From Candidatus Methanophagales archaeon (GTDB lineage: Archaea; Halobacteriota; Syntropharchaeia; Alkanophagales; Methanospirareceae): DNA of 38,279 nt. A program made the translations under genes and the position numbers. Below, piece by piece: positions 21,601 through 31,882 of the stretch. Positions within the stretch are counted from its first letter, which is position 1, and the number at the start of each line of letters is the position of its first letter. Below the pieces are notes generated by a model. That model was not told the origin of the DNA. It saw only the letters and a program-made list of their open reading frames with translations, and did no database searches. The DNA lies in assembly GCA_017883965.1 (NCBI GenBank), contig JAFNKG010000017.1, positions 1 through 38,279 of the forward strand. Direction: 5' to 3'.

Positions 21601-22140
21601 GGTCCAAACTTGATCACTTCTACTGCCCAAGATTATTTTGCTCCTGCGCATTGGACGAAACTAAGTCAAAGTGAGAAGTTAACCGCTAAATCAACAGATC
21701 TAATGGATTCGGGTATAATCATAGAAACCGATGCAGTCGATTTTGATCTAGATTCTCCCTCCCAACGCGAGATGAGTTATGAAACTGTTGTTCATTCCAA
21801 GTTTGAGGAAAGAAGAAAGGTTACTGTAGCCTCTTTCAAACCTAACCTTTTGCAGATTACTTTACTTCAAATGTCAGCTACCGCTTATCGAGTTAATTCA
21901 CTAAATCACATCTCTACACAATATAATTATGGTCATATTGAGCCTGCAACGGCAGTATCGAATGAAAACTTTGTGACTGTTGATGGAAATCTTGAGAAAG
22001 TGACAGAAGCAGAGTTAGTTGGATCGTTTAGCCAAGCAGTTACCCGGAATAAATTACAAGATTATCAGCGTTCACATCTCGAGGATATGCGAGAGTTCCA
22101 AGTAATTTCCGAATTTGAATTAGAGGGAGCGATCTTATGA
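18622..22140 (+). CDS. Operon gene 3: large beta-rich protein, resembles DUF6603-type proteins (from memory)
   Basis: 1172 aa; Gly-rich alternating beta-strand pattern, e.g. GNGITGGGSIFRNETQYAGSFELKLTTFGITALAVIDTEP...GLLGIHRTVSHQTIAPGIQAGILDDLLFP. Confidence 0.6.
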   Translation: MSNYSASITDFLELFPELDSLINSISDSLQKIGISGVSISINGTSSSIWGDPPPLLNHDDYLATLDPPDYLQAYEELDNPLIDPTVILSEPAPEDISINEGIYTPSQYTLTLLLKVLSEVVIQFAGFDAISLVLNPSGFEASITFTDDQFINLGVGIGVGIRFSSDYLQPMKKITESGGNVQYEPDESRDYVQVEIASATITVDAEGDFDVEGGLGFQIDGPVMIGETGIILENLDIELNLSGTGARPAGTPDDWKGFMINSAKLAIPDLFSGSIDITGLGIGSGGVSGHIGANLHIDVDEERKNFRDSTELKVSLFGGKFEAALGGVGITFLENVPTEFSVGGALKLPVFERIVRFNIGIGDDGEYIGQVSGYAAGEKILLFGSPPEETHLMLESVSVSRQPPDTYELALRDVDLAIKPGDDGLLQEILPADGITATVGDDGDLILGYSSSRGVYFEGGSIEIAIPLHKTFGPVTLDVLYIGFSSSGSTTLLELAATLGAKIGPVSGSIDRMGIALPITPNDNGNFGPVDIGSPRFKFPDGIALGFSGNGITGGGSIFRNETQYAGSFELKLTTFGITALAVIDTEPVFSFIVAIFAELNIQLGAGFKLSKVGGLLGIHRTVSHQTIAPGIQAGILDDLLFPTNVVENAPRVVQNYAAAFPVRRDQYLFGPAVQVGYGTPTLISASLAILLEFPDPFAITILGKITSKIPEAEPIVQLNLGIVGVIDFPNRYMAMYGSLYDSRLLRFTLSGNMAMTLSWGSEKNFIFSIGGFHPRYKKPENFPPFGAPPLRRLQIAFSNYVTLETYLAITTNTFQVGARVDARFSGAGAKIHGYLGFDALIQFSPLYYKVEVASGFSVKFKGRSLANIEFAGSLKGPNPHKIKGKASFSILWWDVKVKVKKTFGQEKREVVEKNDPWELLEPAVNRPESWEPIVPQWAQKGVVFRDASKVLGLVHPLGQLKFSQNAVPINYTIDWVVTGAPKNFSRFELNTNGPNLITSTAQDYFAPAHWTKLSQSEKLTAKSTDLMDSGIIIETDAVDFDLDSPSQREMSYETVVHSKFEERRKVTVASFKPNLLQITLLQMSATAYRVNSLNHISTQYNYGHIEPATAVSNENFVTVDGNLEKVTEAELVGSFSQAVTRNKLQDYQRSHLEDMREFQVISEFELEGAIL

Positions 22141-25100
22141 GTTTAACGCAATTGGGTAAATATACGTTTTTGCCATGGATTAGATCAGGGATAGGAACTT
22201 TAATTACCGTCGATGAGGATACTCTAGTAGATCCTAGGGCTACAATCAATGTACAAGCGAATATTCGCAGGTTTGATCTCGCTGGTAATGAAGCTGCAGC
22301 ATATCCAGTCCAAAGTGGAGAAATGAAGATTCATGGACCTGGAGATGTCCAAGGGCTCATCAAAAATATAATTATAAGACGTTACCCTAAACCGAATACT
22401 CCTAATGCCGAAGAAAACAAATTTGCGTTAGTGGAATTCTCGCAGGGGGATTTCCCATGGCGATTTACACCAGTTAAACCGAAAAATTCAGCTCCAGCAC
22501 AACTTCGTCCATGGCTTTGCTTAATTGTTTTGAAACAAGAAGAGTTTAATGGCCCTACTACTGGCAGTCTATTACCACAAATAACTATTCTCAACCCACA
22601 AAACTCTTTACCGGATTTAGCCCAAATTTGGGCATGGGCACATTGCCAAATCACTGAAGAGGTAAATGATCCTGACCGATTAAGTGAAATATTAAGATTT
22701 GAGCCGTATAAGGTAACTTCGAGGATCCTTTGCCCACGTAAGCTCGATCCTTTAACAAAATATTATGCGTTTCTTGTTCCAACATTTGAAGCCGGCAGAT
22801 TGGCTAGTCTTGATCTAGGATCAGAAAATTTGTCTGGAATTCAATTAGCATGGGATGTCTCGCAGACAAATCCATTACTTATTGGTGTTTATGATTGGTG
22901 GACTTTTACTACTGGACCTGCGGGGGACTTTGAATCACTTGTACGAAAACTTCATCCTGATATTTTGGATGAAACCGTAGGTATCCGAGATCTTGATCTA
23001 ACTGATCATAATTTTACCCCTGAAATTCCCCCGCTGTCTAAACCACTTAGTTTGGGAGGAGCCTTATGGTCGAAAGAAGCTTTTGAAAAACGAAAACAAA
23101 TTGACGTTTTCAATTATACAGTAACTAATCCAGGTTCCGATAGTCCAACTTCAGATGAAATTAAAGCGCTGATTATTAAAGAAAGAACATATATTGATAT
23201 AGATGAAAAATTTAGATGGAATATTCATAATCCGAGAGCTACTGCTGAGGATCCAATTATTTCCTTACCAAAATATGGAAAGTGGCATGCGGGAAAGCGG
23301 TTGGTTACTAGGATTACAAGTGATCCTCAAGATTATAAATGGATAGATGATCTGGGTACCGAGTACTGGGTACCGAGTGATTTGCTGAATAAAATTCGAA
23401 ATGATCCCCCATATCCATGGTTTGAGCAGCTAAATTTAGATCCTGCGAATCGCGCAGCTACGGGTCTTGGGACCGCAATCATTCAACAACTACAAGAAGA
23501 AATAATGGCTGCTGCTTGGGATCAAGCAGGGGAGATACTTGCTGTCAACAATTTGCTTAAGTGGGCCCAGCTTGCCCGAATAGTTTCAGAAAATTTATAT
23601 GAAAAATCTTTTCAACATATGACCCCTGATGGGTTAATCCTTCTGACTTCACCCTTACATCGTAAATTAAAACATAAAGAAAATAATAAACTGTTTCATA
23701 AAATTTTTCAGGATAGTCCCATTCCGTATGCGTTCTTCTCTCCAGCATTTAAAAGACTGATTCGCCGACGCGGTAAAGTTCACCGGAAATTCTTTAATTC
23801 CGATAACATTCTGACAAACAATCTCCTTCATATCTTTAATACTAATCCTTCAAATCCCGATCCTAATCCTGCAACAAGCGACGATTTGTTGACATTTGAT
23901 AATGCGTTACAAGATGCAAGTCTGGAATTACAAGACGCAACTGAACAAGATTTTCAACAATCCATTTCCTCTTGGTGGAAGAAACTTCTTCTTTGGTTAA
24001 TGTATTGGAGTTGTCGAATCATCATATTATACCCGATTTGCCTCCTTCTCAGATTCATCATTAGACTATTATTTAGGTATCCAATGAATGATCCATTATA
24101 TGATCCAAGAAATGTTGAAACTTTTCGACGTGAAGCAGAGAATATAGAAGCAACTATTCCACTGGCTAGTGATACAATTCCGTATATTCAAGGTGAAATT
24201 GTCCCATTAGAACAAATTCATACAAAATTGTTAACAGGATTGCATCCTCACCGTACAATTCAGTTAAAAATCTTAACACAGGTGAAGAGACCAACTCGAT
24301 GGAATGAGGAATCTAAAGACAAACTAAATCCTAATATCATGGCTTATTTCAAAATAAAACGCCCGATGTATGAACCATTACGTGATATTTCACAGGAGTT
24401 ATTATTACCCGGGGTAGGAGAAATTAAACAGAATATTATCAGTTTACTTCAGACGAATTCAGTTTTTGTTTATAGCCTTTTAACTGGATGTAATCATGAA
24501 ACCGCACGAGAATGTTTGTGGCGAGAATTTCCAACGGATTTACGAGGTTCATTTATTCGACAATTTTGGGATCCAGAAATTGCAGTTATGAGAGAGCGTC
24601 TAGAAAAGTTAAAACAAACTGGGAAAAATATTAGAGATAAATTGACTCCTGAAGAGGAAGAAGAAATCGTAGAAAAATATCGTGACATACCTGAAATTCA
24701 TAAGTGGAAGAACATATCGCTAGGAGAAAGCTTAACCGATACTTCAGGAGAAAGAACGGTCCTTATTATCAAAGGAGAGGTGTTACGACGATATCCATCA
24801 ACCGCTATCTATGCCATTCGCGGTATCTTTCACCAATATACGGAAGGAGCGGAGGAGGTACCGACAGTCGCCCTTCCAACCGTAGAAAAACCAAATGGAG
24901 ATCTTTATTACCCAGAAAAAGCAGAAAATGAGGAAGTAAAATATCCAATTTTTCGAGGTACAATAGAACCCGATATCACCTTTTTTGGATTTGACATTCC
25001 CCCAGAAGAGGTTCGTGGTAATCTAGATGACAGATCAAACGATCAGAATGCTGGTTGGTTTTTTGTTATCCAAGAACAACCCTCTGAACCCGTATTTGGC

Positions 25101-25364
25101 TTAGATTTACCAGTCGGTGACTCTCCTGGAGCCATCAACAATTGGAATGATCTGACATGGAGTCATGTCAGTTTATCTTCCTCTCGGCATATTAAAATCA
25201 AAGATGCTAATGAACATAGTGAGCTAAAACAAAATGGTAATGGAAGAATTTTATCTTATATGTCTGGAGTGGAGTGGGGAGCTGACGCGGCTGATATGGC
25301 GAACATCACATTACAAATGCCTGTACGAGTAGCTACTCACGCATCAGAAATGGTAGAAGAATAA
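22137..25364 (+). CDS. Operon gene 4: uncharacterised 1075-aa protein with internal hydrophobic segment
   Basis: ATGA overlap with gene 3 stop; VYDWWTFTTGPAGDFESLVRKLHP; internal KKLLLWLMYWSCRIIILYPICLLLRFIIRLLF. Confidence 0.6.
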   Translation: MSLTQLGKYTFLPWIRSGIGTLITVDEDTLVDPRATINVQANIRRFDLAGNEAAAYPVQSGEMKIHGPGDVQGLIKNIIIRRYPKPNTPNAEENKFALVEFSQGDFPWRFTPVKPKNSAPAQLRPWLCLIVLKQEEFNGPTTGSLLPQITILNPQNSLPDLAQIWAWAHCQITEEVNDPDRLSEILRFEPYKVTSRILCPRKLDPLTKYYAFLVPTFEAGRLASLDLGSENLSGIQLAWDVSQTNPLLIGVYDWWTFTTGPAGDFESLVRKLHPDILDETVGIRDLDLTDHNFTPEIPPLSKPLSLGGALWSKEAFEKRKQIDVFNYTVTNPGSDSPTSDEIKALIIKERTYIDIDEKFRWNIHNPRATAEDPIISLPKYGKWHAGKRLVTRITSDPQDYKWIDDLGTEYWVPSDLLNKIRNDPPYPWFEQLNLDPANRAATGLGTAIIQQLQEEIMAAAWDQAGEILAVNNLLKWAQLARIVSENLYEKSFQHMTPDGLILLTSPLHRKLKHKENNKLFHKIFQDSPIPYAFFSPAFKRLIRRRGKVHRKFFNSDNILTNNLLHIFNTNPSNPDPNPATSDDLLTFDNALQDASLELQDATEQDFQQSISSWWKKLLLWLMYWSCRIIILYPICLLLRFIIRLLFRYPMNDPLYDPRNVETFRREAENIEATIPLASDTIPYIQGEIVPLEQIHTKLLTGLHPHRTIQLKILTQVKRPTRWNEESKDKLNPNIMAYFKIKRPMYEPLRDISQELLLPGVGEIKQNIISLLQTNSVFVYSLLTGCNHETARECLWREFPTDLRGSFIRQFWDPEIAVMRERLEKLKQTGKNIRDKLTPEEEEEIVEKYRDIPEIHKWKNISLGESLTDTSGERTVLIIKGEVLRRYPSTAIYAIRGIFHQYTEGAEEVPTVALPTVEKPNGDLYYPEKAENEEVKYPIFRGTIEPDITFFGFDIPPEEVRGNLDDRSNDQNAGWFFVIQEQPSEPVFGLDLPVGDSPGAINNWNDLTWSHVSLSSSRHIKIKDANEHSELKQNGNGRILSYMSGVEWGADAADMANITLQMPVRVATHASEMVEE

Positions 25365-25379
25365 AAGAAGGTACGATTA

Positions 25380-28300
25380 ATGATTGATCTGGGACCAGAA
25401 TATCCAATATTGTTATTTCCAATAAGAATAGAAACAAAATACGCTGAGGAGGCTGGTGTAAAGAAACTACGAATCCGCTTCTTCCCTGATCAGGTTTCAA
25501 TTGAGGGTTTGGATCCTAGACTTACGCAGGAAGAATACGATGATGCCAAAGCATACTGGGAAGAAGTGGGAAAGTATGTAGGTACAAGTGAATTTGAAAC
25601 AAAACGGAATGAGGTGTGGTTAACACTTGTGGAGGAGTATGATTGCTATAGAGCAAGTTATATTGTAAAGAAAGTTATAAATTACGATCCAACAACAGAT
25701 CCTGATCCAGAAAGCCCGATAATTCGCCCAGTATCCGAATTTGAATTCCGGAGTACAGAAGACCATGTATCCGCTAGTTATAACACACTCCCTAAAAAGT
25801 TTATAATCTATGGGGAGTATAATGATTCGGCTTTAACTCCTTTAGAACATATTGTCACCGAACCTACACTAGTAGCCGGGTTGAAGGTTAGTCCTCTTCC
25901 AATAGTTGTTAAAGCATTTGAGGGATCCATTCAGGCTCCTGTTGCGCCTCTACCGCCGCCATCCGATGATCCTTATGAAGATCTTGACGAAGAATTGAAA
26001 TGGATGTCTAATTTTGAGGAGGCCAAGAATAAAGGAATGGCTGCGGAAATACCACAAACTGATCAAGAATATGATAGTGGCTTTAAATATCTCATAGTTT
26101 ATGGAGTGAGGGATCACCAAACTCCTCAAGAAACAAAAGCAATGATTAAAAAGCTCTTTAATTCTCACCATTATGACCATGGTTTTAGTTTTCTCAAACA
26201 AAATACTCCTACAAATTTAATAGACGGACAGAATGACGAATTTTCCTCTGCTGATCCGGAGCCGGTAAATTGGCGGAATGATGAATTTACCCGACTCGAA
26301 GACGGTTCGGATGGAAAACTGTTTGAAAAAATTTTAGGTCTCGATTTTGTAGCCCAGGGCGTTCAAAATGCTAATATTCGTGAACAAATAGAATCTAAAA
26401 ATATGGCTTCAGCACTGTTTCCAGCAGTTCTGGGTTATTATTTTCAACGATTTTTATTTCACAATGAACTTCCCAATCCAATTCCTCTTGCTACTCTTAA
26501 ATCGTTTTTTGAAAATTATGTCTCTCCACCGGGCATTGTATTTCGGATAGGGCAGGTACCATATGGAGTACTACCAACAACAATCTTAAACCAATGGATA
26601 GATCAAGAACTAATTCCTCGAACAGATTATGTGAAGACTTTTTTTGGTAAGTTACAAGAAACTTGGTTGAAACTTGCTGAAGAAGTTCCTTCCGTAATGA
26701 ATCCAGAAGTAGATGTAACGCCAGAACAGAATTTGATTAATATTCTCTCAATGGATGCTCATTCTCATTCATATTATGTTAGAGGAGTCCGATTATTACA
26801 ATACGTATATTTTCTTGTATCTTATTTTTTTAGCTATCGTAAACCTTTTTCAGAGCTTCAAAATCTCCATAAAGAAAAAGCGGCTGCACTGTGGAATCAG
26901 ACATTTAGCCATTCTGAAGACCAAAACCCAACTAACCTCGAATCATGGTTCTATAATGTAGTACCAGGCGATGGCATTTCAGAATTAACTTATCCGCTTG
27001 TTGGAGATCCAAAATACATTAATGAATTAATAGACAATATTGATGAATACTATAGGAAAACAGAAGATGAACATGTAGCCAATTATCAAGACACTCCCTT
27101 ATTACAAAAGCTGTTAATCTTTTCAGCAAACTTTTTAGGAACATATAACATCGAAGATAATCAAAAACAGGAATTCATTGACAATCTTACTGTTTTATCA
27201 CAATTAAGCCCTGAAAAGTTAGAACTTCTATTGTTAAAAACATTAGATTACACATCATATCGATTGGACAGTTGGTTGACAGCTTTTGCGGCTCAAAGGC
27301 TACAGCAATTACGTTCTAACCCGGCGAATAAAAAAGGCTTATATCTTGGAGTATTTGGCTGGATAGAAAATTTAAAACCCAATGAAAAAAGTCCTGCTTA
27401 CGAGGGAGGATACATACATGGGTTTTCGCACGCCCATGCTAGCGCCTTGGCAATTGCTCGGGACGGCTATCTTAATCAGTTGAGTGATCCCGAAAAAAAA
27501 GATCTTCTAAAAATCAATCTTAATTCGGAGCGTACAAGAAACGCATTAGAAACATGCCAGGCTTTACAGAACATACCGTTGTCTGAATTTCTAGGAATGA
27601 AATTAGAAAGAAGGTTACATGATGCAGACCTGGATTATGTGATAGATGAATTTAGAACCCACTTTCCTCTACAGACCGATGATATTGAAGAATTATCAGA
27701 GGTTGTTGACGAAACACGGGAAAGAGTCGTTCCACGAAACTTGACAAATGGTTTGCAAGTTCAAGAGCACTGGAAACGTCTTAAAGATTCATTAAATGGC
27801 ATATCAATTCAAAATTTCCTAAGAACTGATGAAACTTGGAAGCCCTTCTATGACGACATCCAAAGGTACTTTTCAAGCAATCCAAATCTTATAGCCAAGC
27901 TTAGTTCTCATTTAAACTATTTACTTGATATTGTTGACGGATTATCGGATCTACTCTTGCTTGAAAGTCTCTATCAAGTTGTAAATCTCAAATTTGATCA
28001 TTCTGCTGCCGTTTTAGATGGAATGAGCGGCGATGGTCAAATTCCCCCTCTTGAATCTCCATACATTCCAATAACTGGGCCACGAATAACACGGAGAATA
28101 ATTCTTCCGATTGTAATAGATCCATTTACTGTGGGAACTCTCACTGTTCCAGCGGCAGATAGTAATCCTGTTGAGATGAATCCAAAGAAATTGGCTGAAC
28201 CGCATTTTAATAATATCCTTGCAAGTTATTACGGGGATCTTCGATTCTGGATATCTGAAAAAGATGAAGATGGAACTGTCACGAACACAGCTGAAGTTAC

Positions 28301-29732
28301 TTTATCCGACTTAAATTTAGAACCTATTGATTTATTGTTTATTCATGAACCTGAACTACGAAACAGACTTCTATATTATGGCAGAAATAATCTGACTTGG
28401 CAAAATGTTGAGATAAACGATTTCAAAAAACCATCCAATGAAGGAACGGATAAAATCTCTTTTTCAGAAGCTCAATTTATGATCAATTCCCTAAAACAGC
28501 TTGTCGGTAAAGGACAACCCCTAAGGTATGGCCATTTAGTTTCACCTCAAGGGAATGACCTAAATTACAAGATCTTTGAAGAATTATTTGAATTATTAGT
28601 TCGTTTATTGAATGTGGTGCATTTACTTCGTTATGTATGTCTAGAGTTAGGCAATGCCAAAGCTAATGACACAGATCTGGCAAGAAAAAGGGCAGCTCTT
28701 CTGCATGCAAGTTTCTTTGGAGTTTTATCCTCAGTTCCACTTACCCGAGAGGAAACGATTCTAGAAACAGCTGCTGATTTAAACAGTAGAATCAATTTAA
28801 TTGAGGCTGAGTTGAGCAACAGATTGGAACCCATCATACAAGAATTGTTTGTTAAACTGAAAGCATATGGTATAACTGATGATATTATTGATGATATTAC
28901 CACTTTTAAGGCAATTCTTGATTTCTTTGGTCCCAAAGTCACTGATACAAATACATTAATCGACTGGATCCATAGTCTAGTAGGAAACGCCAGTTTGACC
29001 CCTCAAGAAAACGAGCAAAACCGTCGAGAGTTTGCATCATTCCTATTGGAACGCTTATTGGATGCATTCAAGGGAATATTCAGGAATAACACGTTTCTTG
29101 TGCTTCCTCTATTTTCTCCTTTCAAAGTAATGCTAGAAAACTTGGAAAACAATAATGAAATCAATAAAAAAGGTCATAAATGGATGCAAAAGAATTCTTA
29201 TGTAAGACCGAGGTTAAAATTGTTTGACCGAGTCCTAGATTACAACGAAATATTTGAAACGGCCACTTTTTCGTTTTATTATGATCCCCAAAAATTTTCT
29301 CGAAGTTCAGATGAAATCTTGCAGAACGAAGAAAATCCTGTAGTACTTCTGGCAATTTCCTCTCATGGCTCCAGAGTCGCTAGTCCTCCTAGTTTTCCTC
29401 CAACCTCCGATTCAAATAAAAAGTTAGCTGGGCTCGTACTAGATGATTATACCGAAAAAATTGTCCATCCTGAACAAGAAACAGTTGTAGCATTTCATCA
29501 TAATAGTCCTAATGCGGAGCCCCCCCACTGTTTGTTATTAGGTGTATCTCCGAATGATAACGATAACTGGACTAAAGAAATGGTTAGGGACGTAATTCTG
29601 GAAGCATTAAAACTCGCCAAAATTCGTTCTGTTGATTATAGATCCTTAAAAGGATTATCAAATTTTCTTTCTTTAACTACACTTAACTCCTATGGTGATG
29701 AGGTGTATACAAATCTGTACGGTTTGTCCTGA
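25380..29732 (+). CDS. Operon gene 5: uncharacterised 1450-aa protein
   Basis: N-term YPILLFPIRIETKYAEEAGVKKLRIRFFPDQVSIEGLDPRLTQEEYDDAKAYWEEV resembles an uncharacterised bacterial family (PVRLETRF...YPDxxxxDxxEPxLTxxE) recalled from memory. Confidence 0.6.
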   Translation: MIDLGPEYPILLFPIRIETKYAEEAGVKKLRIRFFPDQVSIEGLDPRLTQEEYDDAKAYWEEVGKYVGTSEFETKRNEVWLTLVEEYDCYRASYIVKKVINYDPTTDPDPESPIIRPVSEFEFRSTEDHVSASYNTLPKKFIIYGEYNDSALTPLEHIVTEPTLVAGLKVSPLPIVVKAFEGSIQAPVAPLPPPSDDPYEDLDEELKWMSNFEEAKNKGMAAEIPQTDQEYDSGFKYLIVYGVRDHQTPQETKAMIKKLFNSHHYDHGFSFLKQNTPTNLIDGQNDEFSSADPEPVNWRNDEFTRLEDGSDGKLFEKILGLDFVAQGVQNANIREQIESKNMASALFPAVLGYYFQRFLFHNELPNPIPLATLKSFFENYVSPPGIVFRIGQVPYGVLPTTILNQWIDQELIPRTDYVKTFFGKLQETWLKLAEEVPSVMNPEVDVTPEQNLINILSMDAHSHSYYVRGVRLLQYVYFLVSYFFSYRKPFSELQNLHKEKAAALWNQTFSHSEDQNPTNLESWFYNVVPGDGISELTYPLVGDPKYINELIDNIDEYYRKTEDEHVANYQDTPLLQKLLIFSANFLGTYNIEDNQKQEFIDNLTVLSQLSPEKLELLLLKTLDYTSYRLDSWLTAFAAQRLQQLRSNPANKKGLYLGVFGWIENLKPNEKSPAYEGGYIHGFSHAHASALAIARDGYLNQLSDPEKKDLLKINLNSERTRNALETCQALQNIPLSEFLGMKLERRLHDADLDYVIDEFRTHFPLQTDDIEELSEVVDETRERVVPRNLTNGLQVQEHWKRLKDSLNGISIQNFLRTDETWKPFYDDIQRYFSSNPNLIAKLSSHLNYLLDIVDGLSDLLLLESLYQVVNLKFDHSAAVLDGMSGDGQIPPLESPYIPITGPRITRRIILPIVIDPFTVGTLTVPAADSNPVEMNPKKLAEPHFNNILASYYGDLRFWISEKDEDGTVTNTAEVTLSDLNLEPIDLLFIHEPELRNRLLYYGRNNLTWQNVEINDFKKPSNEGTDKISFSEAQFMINSLKQLVGKGQPLRYGHLVSPQGNDLNYKIFEELFELLVRLLNVVHLLRYVCLELGNAKANDTDLARKRAALLHASFFGVLSSVPLTREETILETAADLNSRINLIEAELSNRLEPIIQELFVKLKAYGITDDIIDDITTFKAILDFFGPKVTDTNTLIDWIHSLVGNASLTPQENEQNRREFASFLLERLLDAFKGIFRNNTFLVLPLFSPFKVMLENLENNNEINKKGHKWMQKNSYVRPRLKLFDRVLDYNEIFETATFSFYYDPQKFSRSSDEILQNEENPVVLLAISSHGSRVASPPSFPPTSDSNKKLAGLVLDDYTEKIVHPEQETVVAFHHNSPNAEPPHCLLLGVSPNDNDNWTKEMVRDVILEALKLAKIRSVDYRSLKGLSNFLSLTTLNSYGDEVYTNLYGLS

Positions 29733-29775
29733 AAGAGAATCCCAAGTGAATTGAGTATTAGTTGAGGAATTAATA

Positions 29776-31707
29776 ATGAATCAAACCTTAAAGCCGGATC
29801 TTAGTTGGGCTAAAGCCCCTAGCGTCCTTCGCGGCCCTCGCGGCTTATTACAATTTCAACTGCTCAGTTGGCAAAGATTAGAACCACATTCCCGAAGCAG
29901 TGATATTTCCAAGGGAGTTCAAGCAACTATTCATGATCCGGCATGGCTGCTATCAAGGCAATTAGTTTTAGGAGAATTTGAAGGAGAGGATGCTGCTTCA
30001 GTTGTCTATGTAAGAATGTCTGAAAATCATGATCAGATACATAAAATTATTATCGGAGGGGAAAATCTGGATTATGATCCAGAAATACCTCTGGAAGTTC
30101 TTATTGAAAAAACCAACTTGGAAGTCGCTACTTCTGATTCATCTGGGAAGCGAGACAAAAAACTTGATCTTCAAATGCGTGTAAAATTAGGTTTACAGTT
30201 TTTCAAGGAAATGAAAACAAGATTACAAGGAGTACTTAATTCAGATGAGATTGTTGCCCTAAAAAATTATCTTGCAGGTCAAGATGGTTATTTATTTCAG
30301 TTAAATGACCATCAAGCAAGATTTGAACTTAGTATTACTCATGATTTTTGTTCGATGATACAAAAGAGAGTTATCGACATCTATCAAGCATTTAATTCTG
30401 AAAATCTAGGTCCTGAATTACTGGGAAAGCTAGAAACATATTATAGCTCCAGAGATCCTGAATTCATAAATAATGTCGTGACAGCACTCCTTGAAGCGTA
30501 TAAAAACTTATTAGACTGGTGGAACGGTTCTAATAGTGAAACCCCATTTTTTGAAAAACCTACAAGTGATCATTCAGCTTGGGACCCTAGTAAACTGGAA
30601 TATAAGTTTAAAGTACAAGTAGGGCCTGATAATAACAAGCTTATCTGTGTAGCGGAAAGATATAAAGAGGATCACCTAAGTTGGCATTCATTCACTATAG
30701 AAAGCCATTCAGATAATTTCTTGCTTCCAGAAAGTTCTGATAATCCTCGTATTGTAATTCCACGGCATCTTCGGGTACCTGGACAACCTGTGAAGAGATA
30801 TTGGAACTTTGAAGATTCTTATGTAAATTTTGGCGCAATAACACCGAAAATCACAAATATCGCCACTTTGCTTCTCCTAGAGTTTTCATTTGTTCACTCC
30901 GCTGATTGGTATGTAATCCCCCTGACGATGCAGATGGGAACTCTTAGTCAAATTCAAGAATTGAAAGTTGTAGATACTTTTGGGGATGAAATAGAAATCA
31001 ACCCTGCAGGACAAACATCTCAAGAGCAAGAATTGCTAGATGAAGACGCAGCCTGGGATTCCTGGAACCCTTTTACACTTTCAAAAAAATATCAATATGG
31101 AACACGGTTGAATTCCAATTATCTCTTTTTACCGCCAGTTATTAGTGATCTTACAATTGGACCCCATCATGAAGAGATCAAATTCTTACGAGATGAAGTA
31201 GCCAATCTTGCTTGGGCGATTGAAAAAACATATCGAACCTTATATGGAGAAGCGATTTCGGGTTACGAGCACTATCATTATCGTAAGAATCAATTAATCC
31301 AAAATGAAGCTGAGATTCAAGCAGGAAGTAAAAATGCCCTTAAATTTACCTTTATGACCGATGTTCCATGGAATTGGATTCCATTCATTCCAGTTCATGG
31401 AGCAAAATTTTCGAGTGCCGATTATCCTGATCATCGCCAAATAGTATATCAACGAGGAGCCATGATCAACCGATATACTGATACTCCCGAACCAATTCGA
31501 CCTAACTCGCGATTATTAAATGAAGTTCCATCCCCTTATTTCGTCGATGAATCAATAATTCCAAGAACGGGTTTAATTTTATCGGAAAGATTTCAACGAA
31601 CTGTGTGGTTTAATGGAAAGGACTTTCTTTGGATAGGACAAAAGAAGATGATAGGAACTGGTGAGGGATACAGCGGTTTAATTTTTGATAAGGTTTCTCT
31701 ACCTTGA
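29776..31707 (+). CDS. Operon gene 6: uncharacterised 643-aa protein
   Basis: N-term LLSWQRLEPHSRSSDISKGVQATIHDPAWLLSRQLVLGEFEGEDAASVVYVRM resembles an uncharacterised bacterial family (WxRLEPxxR...DPxWLLxRQWQLGEFxGEDAGSP) recalled from memory. Confidence 0.6.
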   Translation: MNQTLKPDLSWAKAPSVLRGPRGLLQFQLLSWQRLEPHSRSSDISKGVQATIHDPAWLLSRQLVLGEFEGEDAASVVYVRMSENHDQIHKIIIGGENLDYDPEIPLEVLIEKTNLEVATSDSSGKRDKKLDLQMRVKLGLQFFKEMKTRLQGVLNSDEIVALKNYLAGQDGYLFQLNDHQARFELSITHDFCSMIQKRVIDIYQAFNSENLGPELLGKLETYYSSRDPEFINNVVTALLEAYKNLLDWWNGSNSETPFFEKPTSDHSAWDPSKLEYKFKVQVGPDNNKLICVAERYKEDHLSWHSFTIESHSDNFLLPESSDNPRIVIPRHLRVPGQPVKRYWNFEDSYVNFGAITPKITNIATLLLLEFSFVHSADWYVIPLTMQMGTLSQIQELKVVDTFGDEIEINPAGQTSQEQELLDEDAAWDSWNPFTLSKKYQYGTRLNSNYLFLPPVISDLTIGPHHEEIKFLRDEVANLAWAIEKTYRTLYGEAISGYEHYHYRKNQLIQNEAEIQAGSKNALKFTFMTDVPWNWIPFIPVHGAKFSSADYPDHRQIVYQRGAMINRYTDTPEPIRPNSRLLNEVPSPYFVDESIIPRTGLILSERFQRTVWFNGKDFLWIGQKKMIGTGEGYSGLIFDKVSLP

Positions 31708-31882
31708 AAGGGAAAGGAATCCGTCTCTATTTAAGGTTGGAAAAATATATATGTAATTAATAGGTGTATTTGAAGCATGGTGTGTCTCTGTCTATAATGA
31801 GAAATTAGAGAGGGTTTTGAATAGTAGATTGATCTTAATTCACACTAAGAGAGTGTTGGAGGAGTAGATAATTAGGAGACAA

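Noticed and set aside
16241-31707. Contractile injection system or prophage tail operon
   Set aside because: No sheath, tube, baseplate spike or AAA+ ATPase signature recognised among the six proteins, so this identity is not claimed.
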